Below the pieces are notes generated by a model. That model searched no databases, was not told where the DNA came from, and saw only the letters and a program-made list of their open reading frames with translations. A stretch of DNA of 64,000 nt, taken from contig OU452205.1 of the NCBI GenBank assembly GCA_911728435.2, forward strand, positions 11,352,260-11,416,259. The letters run 5' to 3'. The DNA is from Apoderus coryli. Lineage: Eukaryota; Arthropoda; Insecta; Coleoptera; Attelabidae. Within the stretch, counting starts at the first letter, position 1. Every line of letters begins with the position of its first letter. Position numbers and translations under genes: made by a program. This document shows, piece after piece, positions 44,820 through 57,105 of the stretch.

Positions 44820-45285
44820 CAGTCTAGTTTTTTTTTTACCCTTTTTCTACTATTTATCAACGCCTATGTAAAAATGTTTTATATGCTGCATTTTGTAGGT
44901 TATCTTATAGGTATCAAAACTATATATAATTAGACATTTTTTCTGGTATGTTTAATATTTGTTACACTATTTGTCAACGCCTGTGTGAACGAATTTTTCG
45001 ATGTGACATTTTTTAGGTTCTATTCTATTACAACTATGAAAAATTATGCCAATTTTCGAGTTTATTAGGAAATATTTTTTTTTATTTTGACTCCTTTTCC
45101 ACTATTTACAAACGCCTATGTAAGCAAGTTTTTTATGATACATTTCATAAGTTATATTCTATCAGAGCTATAAATAACTTAAGTTTTTAACCCATTTTTT
45201 CACTCTTTTCGAACCCCAATGTGATCTAATTTTTTTTATGGTTAATATTTTCGGTTATACTTTATTACACCAATGAAAAATTATT
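44820..45285. repeat. Degenerate tandem repeat, four units of about 100-135 bp
   Basis: Units begin near 44848, 44966, 45101 and 45202 with ACTATTTATCAACGCCTATG or close variants, followed by TTTT-rich sequence, a CATTT...TAGGTT block and a CTATNAA block. The fourth unit is the most diverged. No coding potential. Confidence 0.7.
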
Positions 45286-45562
45286 AAATACTTCGGATAA
45301 GATTAGAAGTATGAATGTTTTAAATTTTTGAAACTTTCTTTAAATCAAAAAATAAACAGCACCTAGATATATCCTGTAGTATTTTTGTACCAAATTTGGT
45401 TAAAATATGTGGATTTTGAGTTATCGGGGATACAGACAGACACACAAACAGACTGACAGTCAGATATTTTTTGAAACTACTTATTTTTGTATAAAATGAC
45501 CGTATTTGGGGTAAAATTAAGAAAAAAATCATGAATGATAGCCTCTATATACATATTACATA

Positions 45563-46508
45563 CAGGGTAATTCATGCTGAGTGGCCTATTCAAAGTTCTC
45601 GAGAACTACAAAAGGTATGTTTCTGAAAGTTAGAGGTTCGGTATTATCGGGAAGGTTCAAAGGCTACTTTGTTAAGCATTCTCTATATCTAAATCTACAA
45701 GATTTTTTACTACAAATTTGTTTGTGAAACGTTGACTTCGTTTTTCGACTTCGCCAAAAAATTAATATATATATTAATAAATTTTACAATTCATTAGGGG
45801 GAATACTGAGTATACAAATGATGATAATGAGTCCAAGATCGTCAGAAAAAGTTCGCAATGTATGTCTTTTATTTGCATTTTTTCTGAGTCAACAAATAGC
45901 TCTAAGATGTAACTATTTGGCATTTCTGTCAATTTTTGACATTTCTATGTACGTAATATTGATTATGATGTTTGCCTACAAGCTAGTTTCTGTAAATTGC
46001 GGCCCATTATTAGGAACATTTACAAAATTCAATATATATTGAAGAAATGGTATAGTCAAAAATAATACCATTTCATTTCAAAAAATTGACTTTTCCTTCA
46101 CGTGGTTCAAGTTTAAATTCAATTAAATCTGGTTCTGCAACTGCCTGGCGATCTCGGACTATATATCATTCGTACACTCAGTATTCTCTCTAACGAATTC
46201 AAAAATTTTGTTTACTTGAATGAAATAACCATAAAAATATTGTTTTTTTTTTGTAGAAGTCTAAGAACGTTAACATTTTTGCAAACAAGTCTGTAAAAAA
46301 CTGTTAGGTTTGGGTAGAGGGAATGCTTAATAAAGTGGCCTTTAAATTTTATAGAGAATCTGAAAAAAAAATTAAAAAATGTGCTACTGCTTCCAGTATA
46401 ACCGAAAGTAATATAAACCCGAAAATAGTACATCGATATCCCCGATAATACCGTAGGTTTCAGAAACATAACTTTTGTAGTTCGCGAGAATTTGAATAGG
46501 CCACCCTG
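45563..46508. mobile_element. MITE-like Tc1/mariner derivative with TA duplication
   Basis: The left end is CAGGGTAATTCATGCTGAG followed by GTGGCCTATTCAAAGTTCTC. The right end read inward is CAGGGTGGCCTATTCAAATT, then GAACTACAAAAGTTATG. The arms match for roughly 90 bp with some indels. TA flanks both ends (45561-45562 and 46509-46510). No transposase is evident inside. A 74-codon plus-strand frame (45818-46042) is not recognisable. Confidence 0.8.
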
Positions 46509-46510
46509 TA

Positions 46511-48724
46511 TGTGAATGATATGGAGAGCTAAAAAGATATGAATTTAATTCCATACAAATCCAATTAAGTTTTATGATAAGTTATCGATTTAAATGTTTT
46601 ATTAAAATGCATAGGTAGGTATATTTTCTATACACAAATTCGTAATAATTAAATCATGTTGCAGTCGAATCTAAATCATTAATTTTAATTGGCCAAGTTT
46701 GTTTTAAAGTTAACGAATAATTACTGCAATTTACGAAGTAATTAGTCAACTATAATAAGTTTTGGTAATTTGTGGTATACAAGAGAGGGGTTTGGTTGCC
46801 AATGTAATGTGGCGCTATTGAATTTTATTGGATCAGAGACGGGCTAGTCGAGATACATTACGGTAAAATAGAATTTACCTAATAGTTATTTCCTCTCAGT
46901 GTTTGCAAGAGATATCGGTTGCAGTGATTATGTTAATGTCTTCTTATAGATGATTTAAAGCAGTAGGTACAGAATGGTTCACGGTCCTGATGATTGTTAT
47001 CGCATGGAAGAGGATTGGGAAGTGTACAACTATAACTCAAGACCTTTGGAGCTTTATTGATATTTACCGTATTGCTGAAATCACATATAAAGCTTTAAGA
47101 ACGTTTTGTGTTAAAAGTGTTTTGGTGAAATGGTTAAACCTACCCTTCAATATTACTTTTCGCATCAATTAGAAGATAAAGGTTTAAAGAAATATTTCTC
47201 TTTAAGATTTACTTTCTACAACGATATTTTACTAAATAGATTTGGCACGTGGTCATCTCAAAGCGATTTCTAGAGTTTTTATTATGAGAGCTTCTAGCTA
47301 GGGTTTTGTTATGAGAACTTCTAGCTCAGGAGAAAAATGGACTATAGGACAGATATTGAAAGGAAAAAAATCACAAAAGTATGAAATGATTTTAAAAGAC
47401 GAGGCCTTAGGACTTACCAATGACACGCCGTACTATTGGGAATTTATAAATGGCCGTTGGTCTTCTCGCCGGCCGGCCTCTAATCTTCTAAAACCTTCGA
47501 AATCTTCAAGCTCGCTACTCCAAGGAGTTAGTTCAATAACCAACACATACACACACTTTGTCTGTTCAAGAACTTAATTTATGCGGTCATTAAAATTATG
47601 AAATTAATTAATAAACGAAGTTGTTAAGCGGTGAAAAATAAAAAGTAATGTTGCTTGTTATATTGTTATAAACAATCTAAAACACTCTGCGCGACACAAG
47701 CCAATAGTAGTTTAGCTCGTCCCTAAAGGCCAACACACACTCGCAAATTTATTAGCTGACAATAAAACATATTATGAAAATACATTGAATTTGAAATATA
47801 GAATCATGAACAATTATTTCTTATTTATAAATAAAAAAAAGGAAAATAAATAACTTAATGTGGACGCGACACAAATTTCTGACAGTTTGGGGTGCCCGCT
47901 CGTGCTACCGAAGATTAATTTCCTCACATTTCTTATAAAGGTATAATATATCATAATGAATTATAATTTTTTCAGTTCTATTGGTAAATGCAATAATAAT
48001 TTCGATATCACTTTGAATAATAGAAAGGAATTAACAACAATTAACTCTATTATTAAGCTAAACCATGTCCAGATGAATGACATTCAATATAAACTTGACA
48101 ATATTTTGTCACAGATGCAAACTTGCATAGGGTTATACGGGCTGAACTCTCTGATTCCCTTGGCAAAAGTCCCAAAAATATTCCAGGCACAGAAAAGCAT
48201 CCGGAAAGACACATAAAAATTATGTTCCTGTAGCAACTGGCAGCTCAACAGAACAGGATAAATCAGCAAACCCATTATGAATCCTCGGCTCGGTTCGGCA
48301 TAGCTCGGTACAGCATCGATCGGCACGTCGAAAAACCCACTTGTGACGACCGGTGCGACATCGATTCAGAAAAAGAAACATTTCTGTTTCAGTCGCAATG
48401 GAGCCTTGTCGGAAGGAGAGTTAATCATATAATTAGTGCAAACTTTGGCGTTGTGGAAGAGCGGGAATAAAAGAAATATCGACGACAACACCGGATTTAG
48501 GTACATGACATATTTGAGAAAAGGAGAAAATATGGTGAATTCCATCATCTTTTCCTGGCTGTGAACTGGTATGGCCGTCAGCTCGCAAACGGATGTTAAT
48601 CTCCTTGTAGAATTCCAGATGTTCCGCCGAAATTGAAACTAATGTATTACTGGAGGATTACTCTACAATGTGACAATATAAGAGGTTCATTAATCAACCA
48701 ATCAAAAGCCAAACCGAACTTGAT
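46511..48724. other. Intergenic DNA with two unassigned open frames
   Basis: An 88-codon frame at 47311-47577 includes GLTNDTPYYWEFINGRWSSR, and an 86-codon frame lies at 47956-48216. I recognise neither. Neither has supporting neighbours. They may be fragments of element-encoded proteins. Confidence 0.35.
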
Positions 48725-49060
48725 AGAAATGATTTACGGCGCGTTACATGCAGGGCTATAGTTTTCTAAATGCGCTGCATTTCCATACTTAAAGACAGGG
48801 CACACTCGTGCAAGTTCTCATACCTTTGGAAAGGTGCTCGATCACAAGGACAAGTTAAAAATAGCTTGACAGAGGCATAAACGCGCAATCACTAACCACG
48901 AAAGCCGGTACGTTATCCACCCAGTAGTCAATTTAGGTTTATGCTTTTTCAAACCACCTAGAACATCCTCCTCTGTCAGAAAACCCATAGAAATTACATC
49001 CATACACAGGCTCAGCATAGCTTCCAAGTGAGGATTCGATATAACCACATAAAATAATGT
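48725..49060 (-). pseudogene. LINE RT N-terminal fragment
   Basis: The minus strand gives FLTEEDVLGGLKKHKPKLTT, then DNVPAFVVSDCA, IFNLSL, STFPK and ARVCPVFKYGNAAHLENYSP in shifting frames. These correspond to the start of the RT region in jockey-type LINEs (compare VYGALKRLKAKFTSGPDGIP in the element at 60335). Several frameshifts and stops are present. It is cut at both ends. Confidence 0.75.
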
Positions 49061-49212
49061 GGCAAATGACAGGATCGCATAATTCGTCTCCCGTCCCCAC
49101 TCATTAGAGTTCCGGGAATACGTGACCTGCGCTTTTTACCTTGAATATATCGTTACAATTCCTTGGGCTCAGTTTTGATTGATTTTTTAACTCTAAATAC
49201 TAAACTAAACTA

Positions 49213-50105
49213 AATAGGCCCTTTATTATTTTTGCTTCATGTGAATGACCTGTCGTATATAATGAATACAGAAAAAATATGCATTTTTGCGGATGATACC
49301 TCAATGGTGATATCTGCATCAAACTTGCCAGAATTACAGACCAAGGCTAACCATGTGTTGATTATGTTTTAGCCAATGGTGTTATAAAAACAGACTTATA
49401 ATTAATGCAGAAAAAACGGCATGTGTTATGTTTCGAACAAAAATGAGAGAAATTAAATTCGACTTAAATTTGCAGCTAAATTCTATTCCTTTAAAAATAA
49501 CTAACCATACAAAATTTTTGGGTGTAGTGTTGGACGAAAATCTTGGCTGGTCCCAGCATGTTGACCGATTGTGTTCGAAGCTCGGCCGATCGTGCGTTGC
49601 CATTTCTGTCCTTAAAAATTCATTATATGTGCATGCCCTCCTAAATGTATACTATGCCCTTGTATATTCTAAACTGACCTATGGTATTGTTGTATGGGGC
49701 CAGACTGTGGATTTGCAACGTGTGTTTGTTCTCCAAAAGAGAATTATAAGAACCATTTTTAATATGAGGTACATTCAATCCTGTAGAGACACACTTAAAC
49801 AACAAAAAATATTGACGGTGCCATGCATTTACATTTTAAATATTTCACTATACATTTTTAAAATAAAATCGCAGTTAAAACGGCCTAGCCACCGACATCT
49901 AACCAGGAATAAAGACAATATCTATATCGATAAATACAATCTTATATGTATAGAAAATCTCCCTTATGTGCAGGTTCTTATATTTATAATAAGAGACCTG
50001 ACTATATAAAGGGCACCACCTCAGAATATATATTTAAAAGAAAACTTAAAACATACCTGATTAATGGTTGTTTTTATAGCCTATCAGAGTTTTTTGATGC
50101 GTAAT
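49213..50105 (+). pseudogene. LINE fragment, RT catalytic box to C-terminus
   Basis: It begins in GPLLFLLHVNDLSY, then ICIFADDTSMVISASNLPEL with the catalytic FADD (about 49285-49296), then a stop/frameshift near 49370, then INAEKTACVMFRTK, TKFLGVVLDENLGWSQHVDR, LTYGIVVWGQTVDLQRVFVL, QKRIIRTIFNMRYIQSCRDT and a C-terminal piece ending near 50102 (KLKTYLINGCFYSLSEFF). It is a CR1/jockey-type LINE truncated immediately upstream of the catalytic box. The rest to about 50400 is probably its 3' untranslated region. Inactive because of truncation. Confidence 0.85.
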
Positions 50106-51179
50106 GAAGAAAAAAAACCATAAAAGTATAAAAAAGCACACCATGTCTTGTTTGTTTCTATTTAGCTACTGTTCAGTTTGTTTTTATATGAAGTCTAAAT
50201 GTTGTTTTTGTAATGTAGTCTTTGGCGCAATTTTATTTATTTTTTTGCATTCTGAAGTCAAAAGTGAACTGTATGACGACACAATCCAATCGCAAGATTG
50301 GCTTTATATGAATAAAGATCACATTTTTTGTCTTCCAGAATTTATACAAACTTTTTTTTAAAGATGAAGACAACGTGAAAAAAGCCGAATGTGACACCGA
50401 TACCACCATTTATATTTATCATTTTTTCCTAAACGGGAGTACAACTCTAATTGGAACTTGAACTTGCTGAACAAACAAAAAAAGTGACCATATAACTAAT
50501 GAAGTTGTCAAAGTATTCATGCATTTCACTCCATCACACGTTCATGACTTTAATTGAACTGTTATGTACTAACTGTAAGTGGCTAGTCACCGCTTACGGA
50601 TGGATGTCTGATAATAATATAAGTAGTATCTTATGGTTAATTAATTTTTCGCGGCATTGATAGAGCCTTCATATTTATGTAACAGGAACAGGTAAAAACA
50701 ACATGAAAATATTAAAGAGTATATGACAGTGGTTGTGCTAATCGCAGACATCTCTTTTATATTTGACGAAGAAAAAAATATTGGAACCTGTTTCAGTCGA
50801 AAATATTTATTCAGAGCCAAAACAATATTACCGATAAGTGGTTTAATGAGACAAACTGACTTGACAAAATTCTGGAACCAAGAGCAGAGAATATTGGCTT
50901 GATGTCAGTTGACCCAAAAAGAGAAAGGATGTTTTCGGTAATATAAAATACCAACATAATTTATATATTTATAATAAATTTAATACTCTTTAAATATACC
51001 TATAATGCTTTACATACCTACAGAAATTTATATTTTTGTTTTTGTTACTAATGATCATGTACGCAAGGAGAGCACTGCGTCCCCTGAAATAATATGATAA
51101 ACTATTGTAAATATTTTAATGTTATTACGTTTAAAATAATGTCTGTTATTTTTTTTTTTTAGTTTTCTTAAAATAATTA
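50106..51179. other. LINE 3' flank and AT-rich intergenic DNA
   Basis: The first 250 bp are probably the untranslated tail of the preceding LINE. The 85-codon frame at 50104-50361 has no known motif. Nothing else is recognised. Confidence 0.4.
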
Positions 51180-51368
51180 ACTAAAGTATTTCTGCCAGGC
51201 TTAGGACTTGATCTTTTCCAAATTGTTTTCCTAGGTCTGTTTGTAGTTCTTTTATTATTAGTGTTATTATTATTATTTTGTATCGGGAATTATTTCCTAC
51301 TTAGAATGTAATTTTATTTCGAACTACAACAAATAAATAAATAAATAAAATAAATAAATAATAAAATA
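51180..51368 (+). repeat. Probable LINE 3' tail with AAAT microsatellite
   Basis: ATTTTATTTCGAACTACAAC is followed by repeated AAAT units to about 51360. The arrangement fits the end of a retroposed element, but no coding part remains. Confidence 0.35.
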
Positions 51369-51804
51369 GATTGTAGAGGTACCGGGGCATAAATGGTTAA
51401 TTATTTCTATTATATTTTCATGTATCACCCGGTACTCAATATTGTAACGAAAAGAATAAATATTTAAGAATATGAAAATCAATTTAATGGAAAAAGAATA
51501 AGTATTAAAACTATTAATAATTAAAAATTAACTCGCTTTGTTTGTTGAGCTACTCGAGAATCGCCCAAATTCGAGGCAGCTAATTAAATTGGTTAAGATA
51601 CTTTTAATAAATAGTAAATTATCCTATTTTTTATTTTCATTGCAGTCTACTTTGGAGCTGGTTTGATTGTCTTAGCTTTGGTTGCCTTGAGCTTTTTATT
51701 TTCCTTGTGAGGGATAATCATAATATTTCTGACCTTCCTCAGCACCAATTTTTTTTTAAATCTTGTACATTTGCTGCCAGTTTTACCGTTATACCGGTAG
51801 ATCT

Positions 51805-52185
51805 GCCGTTTTGGGGTTTCTCTGGCTGTAGGTCGGCAAATTTGGTATCAACATGATGGAGCTCCTCCACATAGTGGGCAAATGGTAAATATTTATTTGG
51901 AAGAGGTGTTTAATGGCCAATGGTTTGCTAACAACGGGCCATATTTGTGGCCGGCTCGTTCTCCGGATTTATCGGTGATCGATTATTATATCTGGGGGAC
52001 GATCAAAAATGAAGTGTACAGCAGGCCTTTGACCACTAAGGAGGACTGTATGCAAAGAGTTAGGAATGCATTTGCCAATTTGAGTCAATAATCTATTCGG
52101 CGGGCAACACATGAACAATTAATTTTGAGATGTGAAAAGTGTTTGGCAGTTCAAGGTCAAAATTTTGAACATTTGTTAAAGTAAT
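51805..52185 (+). pseudogene. Tc1/mariner transposase C-terminal half
   Basis: The plus strand gives WYQHDGAPPHSGQMVNIYLE (second catalytic aspartate, about 51846-51905), then WPARSPDLSVIDYYIWGTIK (third block, about 51950-52010), then NAFANLSQ, a stop, and a degraded C-terminus to about 52185. The frame is open from the second block to 52091. The N-terminal DNA-binding region and the first aspartate are missing. It belongs to the same broad lineage as the transposase at 39359-39796, but here the third aspartate is intact. Confidence 0.8.
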
Positions 52186-53397
52186 TTTTTTTATGAGTTG
52201 ACCTTAGATAAGTTTGTATCATACGTTCACGTTATAAGTTAATCCAATTTTTCACAGACTAGAAAGTTTCGAAATTATGTATTATTAACTTTTGGAGATG
52301 GTTTGTGTTTTTCTGGGTATCTGGTAGCAAATGTTATCACACGTTCTTGTTATCACTCTGTCGTGTCGAATGCATATCACTATTAATTGTAATAGAAAAA
52401 TGTAAAATTGTCAATATTTTGAAAATTATCAGTTTTTGGGATAGACATCCTTTCATAAACTTGCATTTATTTTTGATGCAGAAAAATAAAAAAATATATA
52501 AAATGGGGGGTTGCCATTTAAAAATTTTGAATTATGACACATTTTCAATTTGATTTTTTACCCTTTTTTTCAAATACCGTGTATTATTATTTACTAAAAA
52601 AATATACGTAGGCGCCTAAAGTAAGTCTATATCTCCTAGGATATTCTAACAAATTAAATTATTAAAGCTTCCATATAATAAAAAATTGATATTATTCTTT
52701 ATTCTGAAAACGTAATTTTTGACACAAAATTTCAAATATTTCGAAAACGGCTGGGGATAAGTATAACATATTATGCATGAAATATGTTTAGAATTACAAG
52801 GAGAATCCAAGAAAAATATAATTTATATAGGGTCGTATTTGAAATAAGGAAGTTGACAGCTATTTCCGGTATAACCGGAAGTACTAGATTCTTGAAAACA
52901 TTTTAGCGGAATTGGTCCCATCGACCCAAGTACTACACCAGATTTGCAGATTGTTCCACAGTGTAGTTTCTCTAGAATCGATAGAATCCCTTCCCGGTGG
53001 GACACCCGGTATATGTACAATATTTACAAAACAAAAGATAAGCAAAGACATTTGATTACAATTGAATTGTATGAAGTCTATCCAGTAGGAACCCGGCGGC
53101 ACTGCGGTCGTCCAGGTGGGCACGGTGACAGGCCTTTCAGATAGTAAATGTTTACCAAATCTGGTAGAGAGACCAATCGGTCTGCAAGCTCTACCAAGTT
53201 ATAATTTTATCAAGGCAGTGAGGCGATCGTCAGCAATAGAGCGCATTACGGATAGTAGGTATTTACGCAGCTAGGACGGCCAACCTAGCTTTTGTATGGT
53301 TTGCAATGCAGGAAAAATAATTTAAAAAAACTTGCTTAAAGATGTTACACGTTTTTCGTTTTCTGATTGCGTGACGGAGTGGACGCACCGTACTCCA
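52186..53397. other. Intergenic DNA with a palindromic transposon relic
   Basis: TTCCGGTATAACCGGAA near 52864-52881 is a palindrome related to sequences near 37330 and 46390. GGGACACCCGGTATA near 52998 resembles a right terminus. These are probably remains of one DNA-transposon family. No gene. Confidence 0.4.
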
Positions 53398-53645
53398 AGT
53401 CAACGCTCTATCAATGACGCCACAAGACCCTCTTTGAAAATATTGTATTCTAATTGTAATAAGATATGTTCCCACTACCTAACTGGTGAAATTTTAAACG
53501 CAATTGTCTTCAGAATTATGGGGGCAAATATCAAAAGTAACCTATCGCTGTAACAGATACAAGATGCTTTAAAATGATGTATCACTCGACCCCTATACTG
53601 CTATTTGAAAATGTTGCGGTTATCTCCACCCCTATCAGAGTTCCT
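53398..53645 (-). repeat. Dispersed tRNA-like repeat family, copy 4 (partial)
   Basis: Shares with the other copies the AACGCTCTATCAATGACGCC block near 53402, CTAACTGGTGAAATTTTAAA near 53480, and GATGTATCACTCGACCCC near 53574. The B-box half is replaced by unrelated sequence, so it is truncated within the tRNA-like part. Confidence 0.6.
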
Positions 53646-53650
53646 TTGTT

Positions 53651-54728
53651 ATAAGCGTTCCCGTTTTAGACAATGATATTTCTTTGATTTGGACCAAGCC
53701 GATAAGGAGTGAATTATCTTATAGACCTTTCCGAAATCTTTGCCAAAACACATGAATTCATTTCCTAAGCTGGATGGACGGACATACAAGCATGTTTAGA
53801 GTCAAAGTATAGCAGGAGATAACCGAGGTAGACAGGACACAGCTCAGACTTTTTCAAACCTAACTTCATAAAGTGAAACCCGATTTCAGACTTATAAAGA
53901 TTCATAGAAATCTATTAATTTGACATTATATTGATATATTATATACGCATGTACATTCATCAATATTAAATAGAATAATATGACATCACAGTGAAGATCA
54001 GTAAACAAATAGTGGCACAATTAATACAAATACAATCAAATAATTTGGAATGGTAGCAAATAATCAAATCTAAACTCCTGTTTAGTCAACGAATTATCTG
54101 GAAAATTAACTACCACTATCGATTGATAACGTTTACCTTCCGCATTATGTTTGTCGATCAAATATCCACCGTTATTGGACCGAACCGTTTCGGTTTGTTT
54201 AGCTTTTGAGGTTGCTGCAAATCACGACTATATACTAGTTCACTTAACTTATTAGCATTAATTAATAGGCTACATTCAATTCAATCACCGTGAAAGCTTT
54301 CATATACAGGGTGACCATAATTAAATTAATTGAAATAAATATGGAGTTGTGGTTTAGTTGTATACCGTGTGTCTCATCAAAGACTTTTTAGCAAATTCGA
54401 GAGTTTCTCATATTTTGTTAGAAATTATTATACATAATATATTAACTCCATTTTACAACTCATTTATCATAGTACTCGAAATTATGTTGTCCAATAATAC
54501 AGTGTTGACAGGAAGTACTTTTTAAAACCTTTGCCGTTTATATTAAATAATATTTAATTCAGCGGAACACTATGCATTTTATTATATTTTTAACTTAACA
54601 TACTCGTATCTATAAGGTAACAATAATGTATATTCCCTTCTATAAAACATGCCAAAGCTAATATAGTACCCTTTTCTGTATTTTATATAAATAAAGATAT
54701 ATGCATACAGCAAAAAAGAGTTTTAAAA
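53651..54728. other. Intergenic DNA with one transposon-end motif
   Basis: No supported gene. TACAGGGTGACCATAATTAA near 54305 resembles a Tc1/mariner terminus without a visible partner. Confidence 0.4.
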
Positions 54729-54795
54729 AAATTCCGTGACACATGTGGGATTTGAACCCACATCTCCCGATTACCGGCTCCTTAATTCGTATTTG
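54729..54795 (-). other. tRNA-like 3' half, probably from a SINE
   Basis: On the minus strand GGGAGATGTGGGTTCAAATC and CCACATGTGTCAC form a perfect 5-bp T stem (GTGGG/CCCAC) around TTCAAAT, a consensus pol III B box. It is followed by T-rich sequence. The upstream part does not fold into D and anticodon arms, so this is not a functional tRNA. Confidence 0.45.
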
Positions 54796-55049
54796 CCTTG
54801 CTTCTAATGTCGATCGTCTCGATCTTTAATTGAAAGACATCAAAGACTACAGAATGCCATAAACAGTGACAGCTAATATGCAGGCTATTCGGGAATTAGG
54901 AAGTAAATGTTGACAGCCTTGATCAATACACGAAGAGAGAAAATGTTCGTACCTGTGCTCTTCAAGTTCATGGGGCTGGTTATTTGAAAGAAGAAGCTTT
55001 TATAAATGATCAACTAAATGTAACATGCTCTACGGATGACATGGAAAAG

Positions 55050-55320
55050 ACATTGATGATACGTAGCAGTAAACAGCCGAGGACCGCCATGGTGCTATTA
55101 TGGTTGTATTTTCCTGTTTAAAGAAAAAATTGGAAGTGTGCGTTGCCAAAAGGATACTTAAGAATTCAAGAATATCTATTTATGAAGATTTAACGGTGAT
55201 TAGAAAGTCTTCTACAAGCGGCAAACAGGAAGTATGGTGCACGTAAAGCCTGATCCACAGGCGGCAACATTTTTGTAAGGAATGTCTTGGAGAGAAAGAA
55301 AATGTAATTGAAGCCCTAAT
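55050..55320 (+). pseudogene. LINE ORF1 C-terminal fragment
   Basis: Plus-strand pieces in two frames read AIMVVFSCLKKKLEVCVAKR, then ILKNSRISIYEDLTVIRKS, then QAANRKYGARKAW. This order (charged strand, then a short strand ending I-EDLT, then a basic helix) matches the C-terminal domain of insect non-LTR ORF1 proteins, which bind the element RNA. At least one frameshift is present. No start or upstream domain is preserved. Confidence 0.5.
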
Positions 55321-55434
55321 TTATTGTGGTTGTGTTGTGTGATAACCTGTTAAACAAGATTCCAAAATGTTACTACATCTCAGTTTGATAATTTCATGTA
55401 ACAATATGATTTATTAATTACTTAGAATTTAACG

Positions 55435-55490
55435 CTGTCTTGCGGTTTTCCGCAACTGAAGAGACGAATCGAATCCGAAAGGATTCCGAG
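55435..55490 (+). ncRNA. Hammerhead-like relative of the 12448 sequence
   Basis: CUGUC is followed by stem I UUGCGG/CCGCAA closing UUUU, then CUGAAGA, then GACGAAUCGAAUC and GAAA. Stem I has changed U-A to C-G relative to 12448-12497 while staying paired. The 3' arm of stem III does not match (AAGG instead of ACAG). GAATCC-GAAA-GGATTC can also form its own GNRA-capped hairpin, so catalytic competence is doubtful. Confidence 0.35.
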
Positions 55491-56913
55491 CCAACTGTAA
55501 TTTGCGTCCTGCAGAAATACAAAGACCACAAGCCAATTGGACTTTTGGAAATGTCATTGCAAGGGAGTCCAGTCGTAAGACTGACTCAACCAACCTTGTG
55601 AATAGGCTAACACTTATGTGTAAGAAGGAAGCTTGTTTTCGCGAATGTTCAATCCGCTACTTCCTTACGTAGGCCATACAAAGGAACGTCGTCTCTGTAA
55701 AGGTTTTGTTTTCACGAGTTGACACACACACTACTTCACATGTATTTTCATACATCGGCACGCCTGTTACACCATGCTATATGACTTCTCTAGACATACC
55801 TCTAAACACACATAAAACGCTCCATCCAACGCAAAATAACCACGTTCGGTTAAAGGTTAAAACTCTAGAAAGTTCTAATAACATGACAAATTTACATTTA
55901 ACTTTTGTACGTTACAACAGTGACAGAGTGTCATAACCATAAACGATCGAACTGGTTAAATTCCTCACTTAACTGTCAATTGTTTTGGTAAAAAAAGAGT
56001 ACAATTTAAGTGAGGTGAGTAAACATTTGTATCAAATTTATGCATTAAAGGAATACTCCTACGTGTCTTTATTCAATGGTCAATTTCAATAATTCTAATG
56101 TTGAGCACAATGTTGTCATTTTGGCATTGGGATATTTGCGTTGCCTCGAAAAAACGAATTCAAAAGAACCCAGTGTTTCACAGTTTGGAAGTTGGTAGTG
56201 TTAGTGTTTACCTTGCACATCAACCGCTGACGTAGTGGCTGTCTTCGCACGGGGTGCAACTGGCTTATTACATAAACACAGATTGCCGGCCAATTTTTGC
56301 TCTTAGTGTCTACCGATATATAGAGATATATATATTTTCTAAGAAACTTTTTGAGTGTTATTCTCTGAGTATATATACAATTACAACATACAATACAACT
56401 GGTTGAGAAGATACATTTATGAAAAACAACTCCTATTTTTTTATTGTCATACCCTCCCTGCTAGATTTTCTACAGTTAGTATTATTTATATTACAGTATT
56501 GCTTGTATTGCATGTGGAAGCCAAAATGTAGTTTGATATTCTCTCGGACTAATTTTGCATACACTACTTAGTTACAATAGATACGAGTGTGGCAATGCAG
56601 AACACAAAGGGAAGGCCGTGTAGTACATACAACTGATTTGTACCCAGTCTTTTGTCTAATTAGTAGTAGCTTTGAACAAATGACAAACCAGCCCTAGTGG
56701 TATTCTCATTGAATAAGATAAGAGGGTATATAACTGACATCATAATATAATATGACTATATTGTATGATGTATTATTTTATAGAAAGCTATTGGCACTAA
56801 TAATGTGTCAAATAAGATTAGATAAGAAAGTGCAGCAAGGTGTTTCATCTTCTTAAACAAAGTCATAATTAAATCAAATAAGAATTTACTGATTCCTAAA
56901 TTTTTATCAGGCT
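55491..56913. other. Intergenic DNA, nothing firmly recognised
   Basis: No supported gene. A 76-codon frame at 55706-55936 has no recognisable motif. Confidence 0.4.
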
Positions 56914-56982
56914 GGCGGCCAACTCGCCAACTCCATTATCGTGATGGAGTGTGGCTCGTCAGACATGTGGGCTGGTTCCCAC
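56914..56982 (+). other. Three consecutive GC-rich hairpins
   Basis: GGCG/CGCC (56914-56928), ACTCCAT/ATGGAGT (56930-56950, loop TATCGTG) and GTGGG/CCCAC (56967-56982, loop CTGGTT) follow each other in about 70 bp of locally GC-rich sequence. This may be a structured RNA or a transposon end. No known family recognised. Confidence 0.4.
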
Positions 56983-57105
56983 TTAATATTAGTTTTAATT
57001 AACATATTTTGAATAACTTAATCAGACTTTTTAGTTGTATATTTTTATATTTAAAACAAAACAACAATTAAAGTCAAAACTATATAAAAAATATAAGGGA
57101 TACTA

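Noticed and set aside
45320..45532. Protein-coding gene on the minus strand
   Set aside because: AT-rich frame of 70 codons with no motif, downstream of a degenerate tandem repeat. Expected by chance.
47311..47577. New small gene with a WEFINGRWSSRRP-like sequence
   Set aside because: Open for 88 codons, but no start context, splice signals, homologue I recognise or neighbouring copy to compare. Left as unassigned.
54729..54795. True tRNA gene on the minus strand
   Set aside because: Only the T arm and B box are convincing. The anticodon and D arms cannot be folded.
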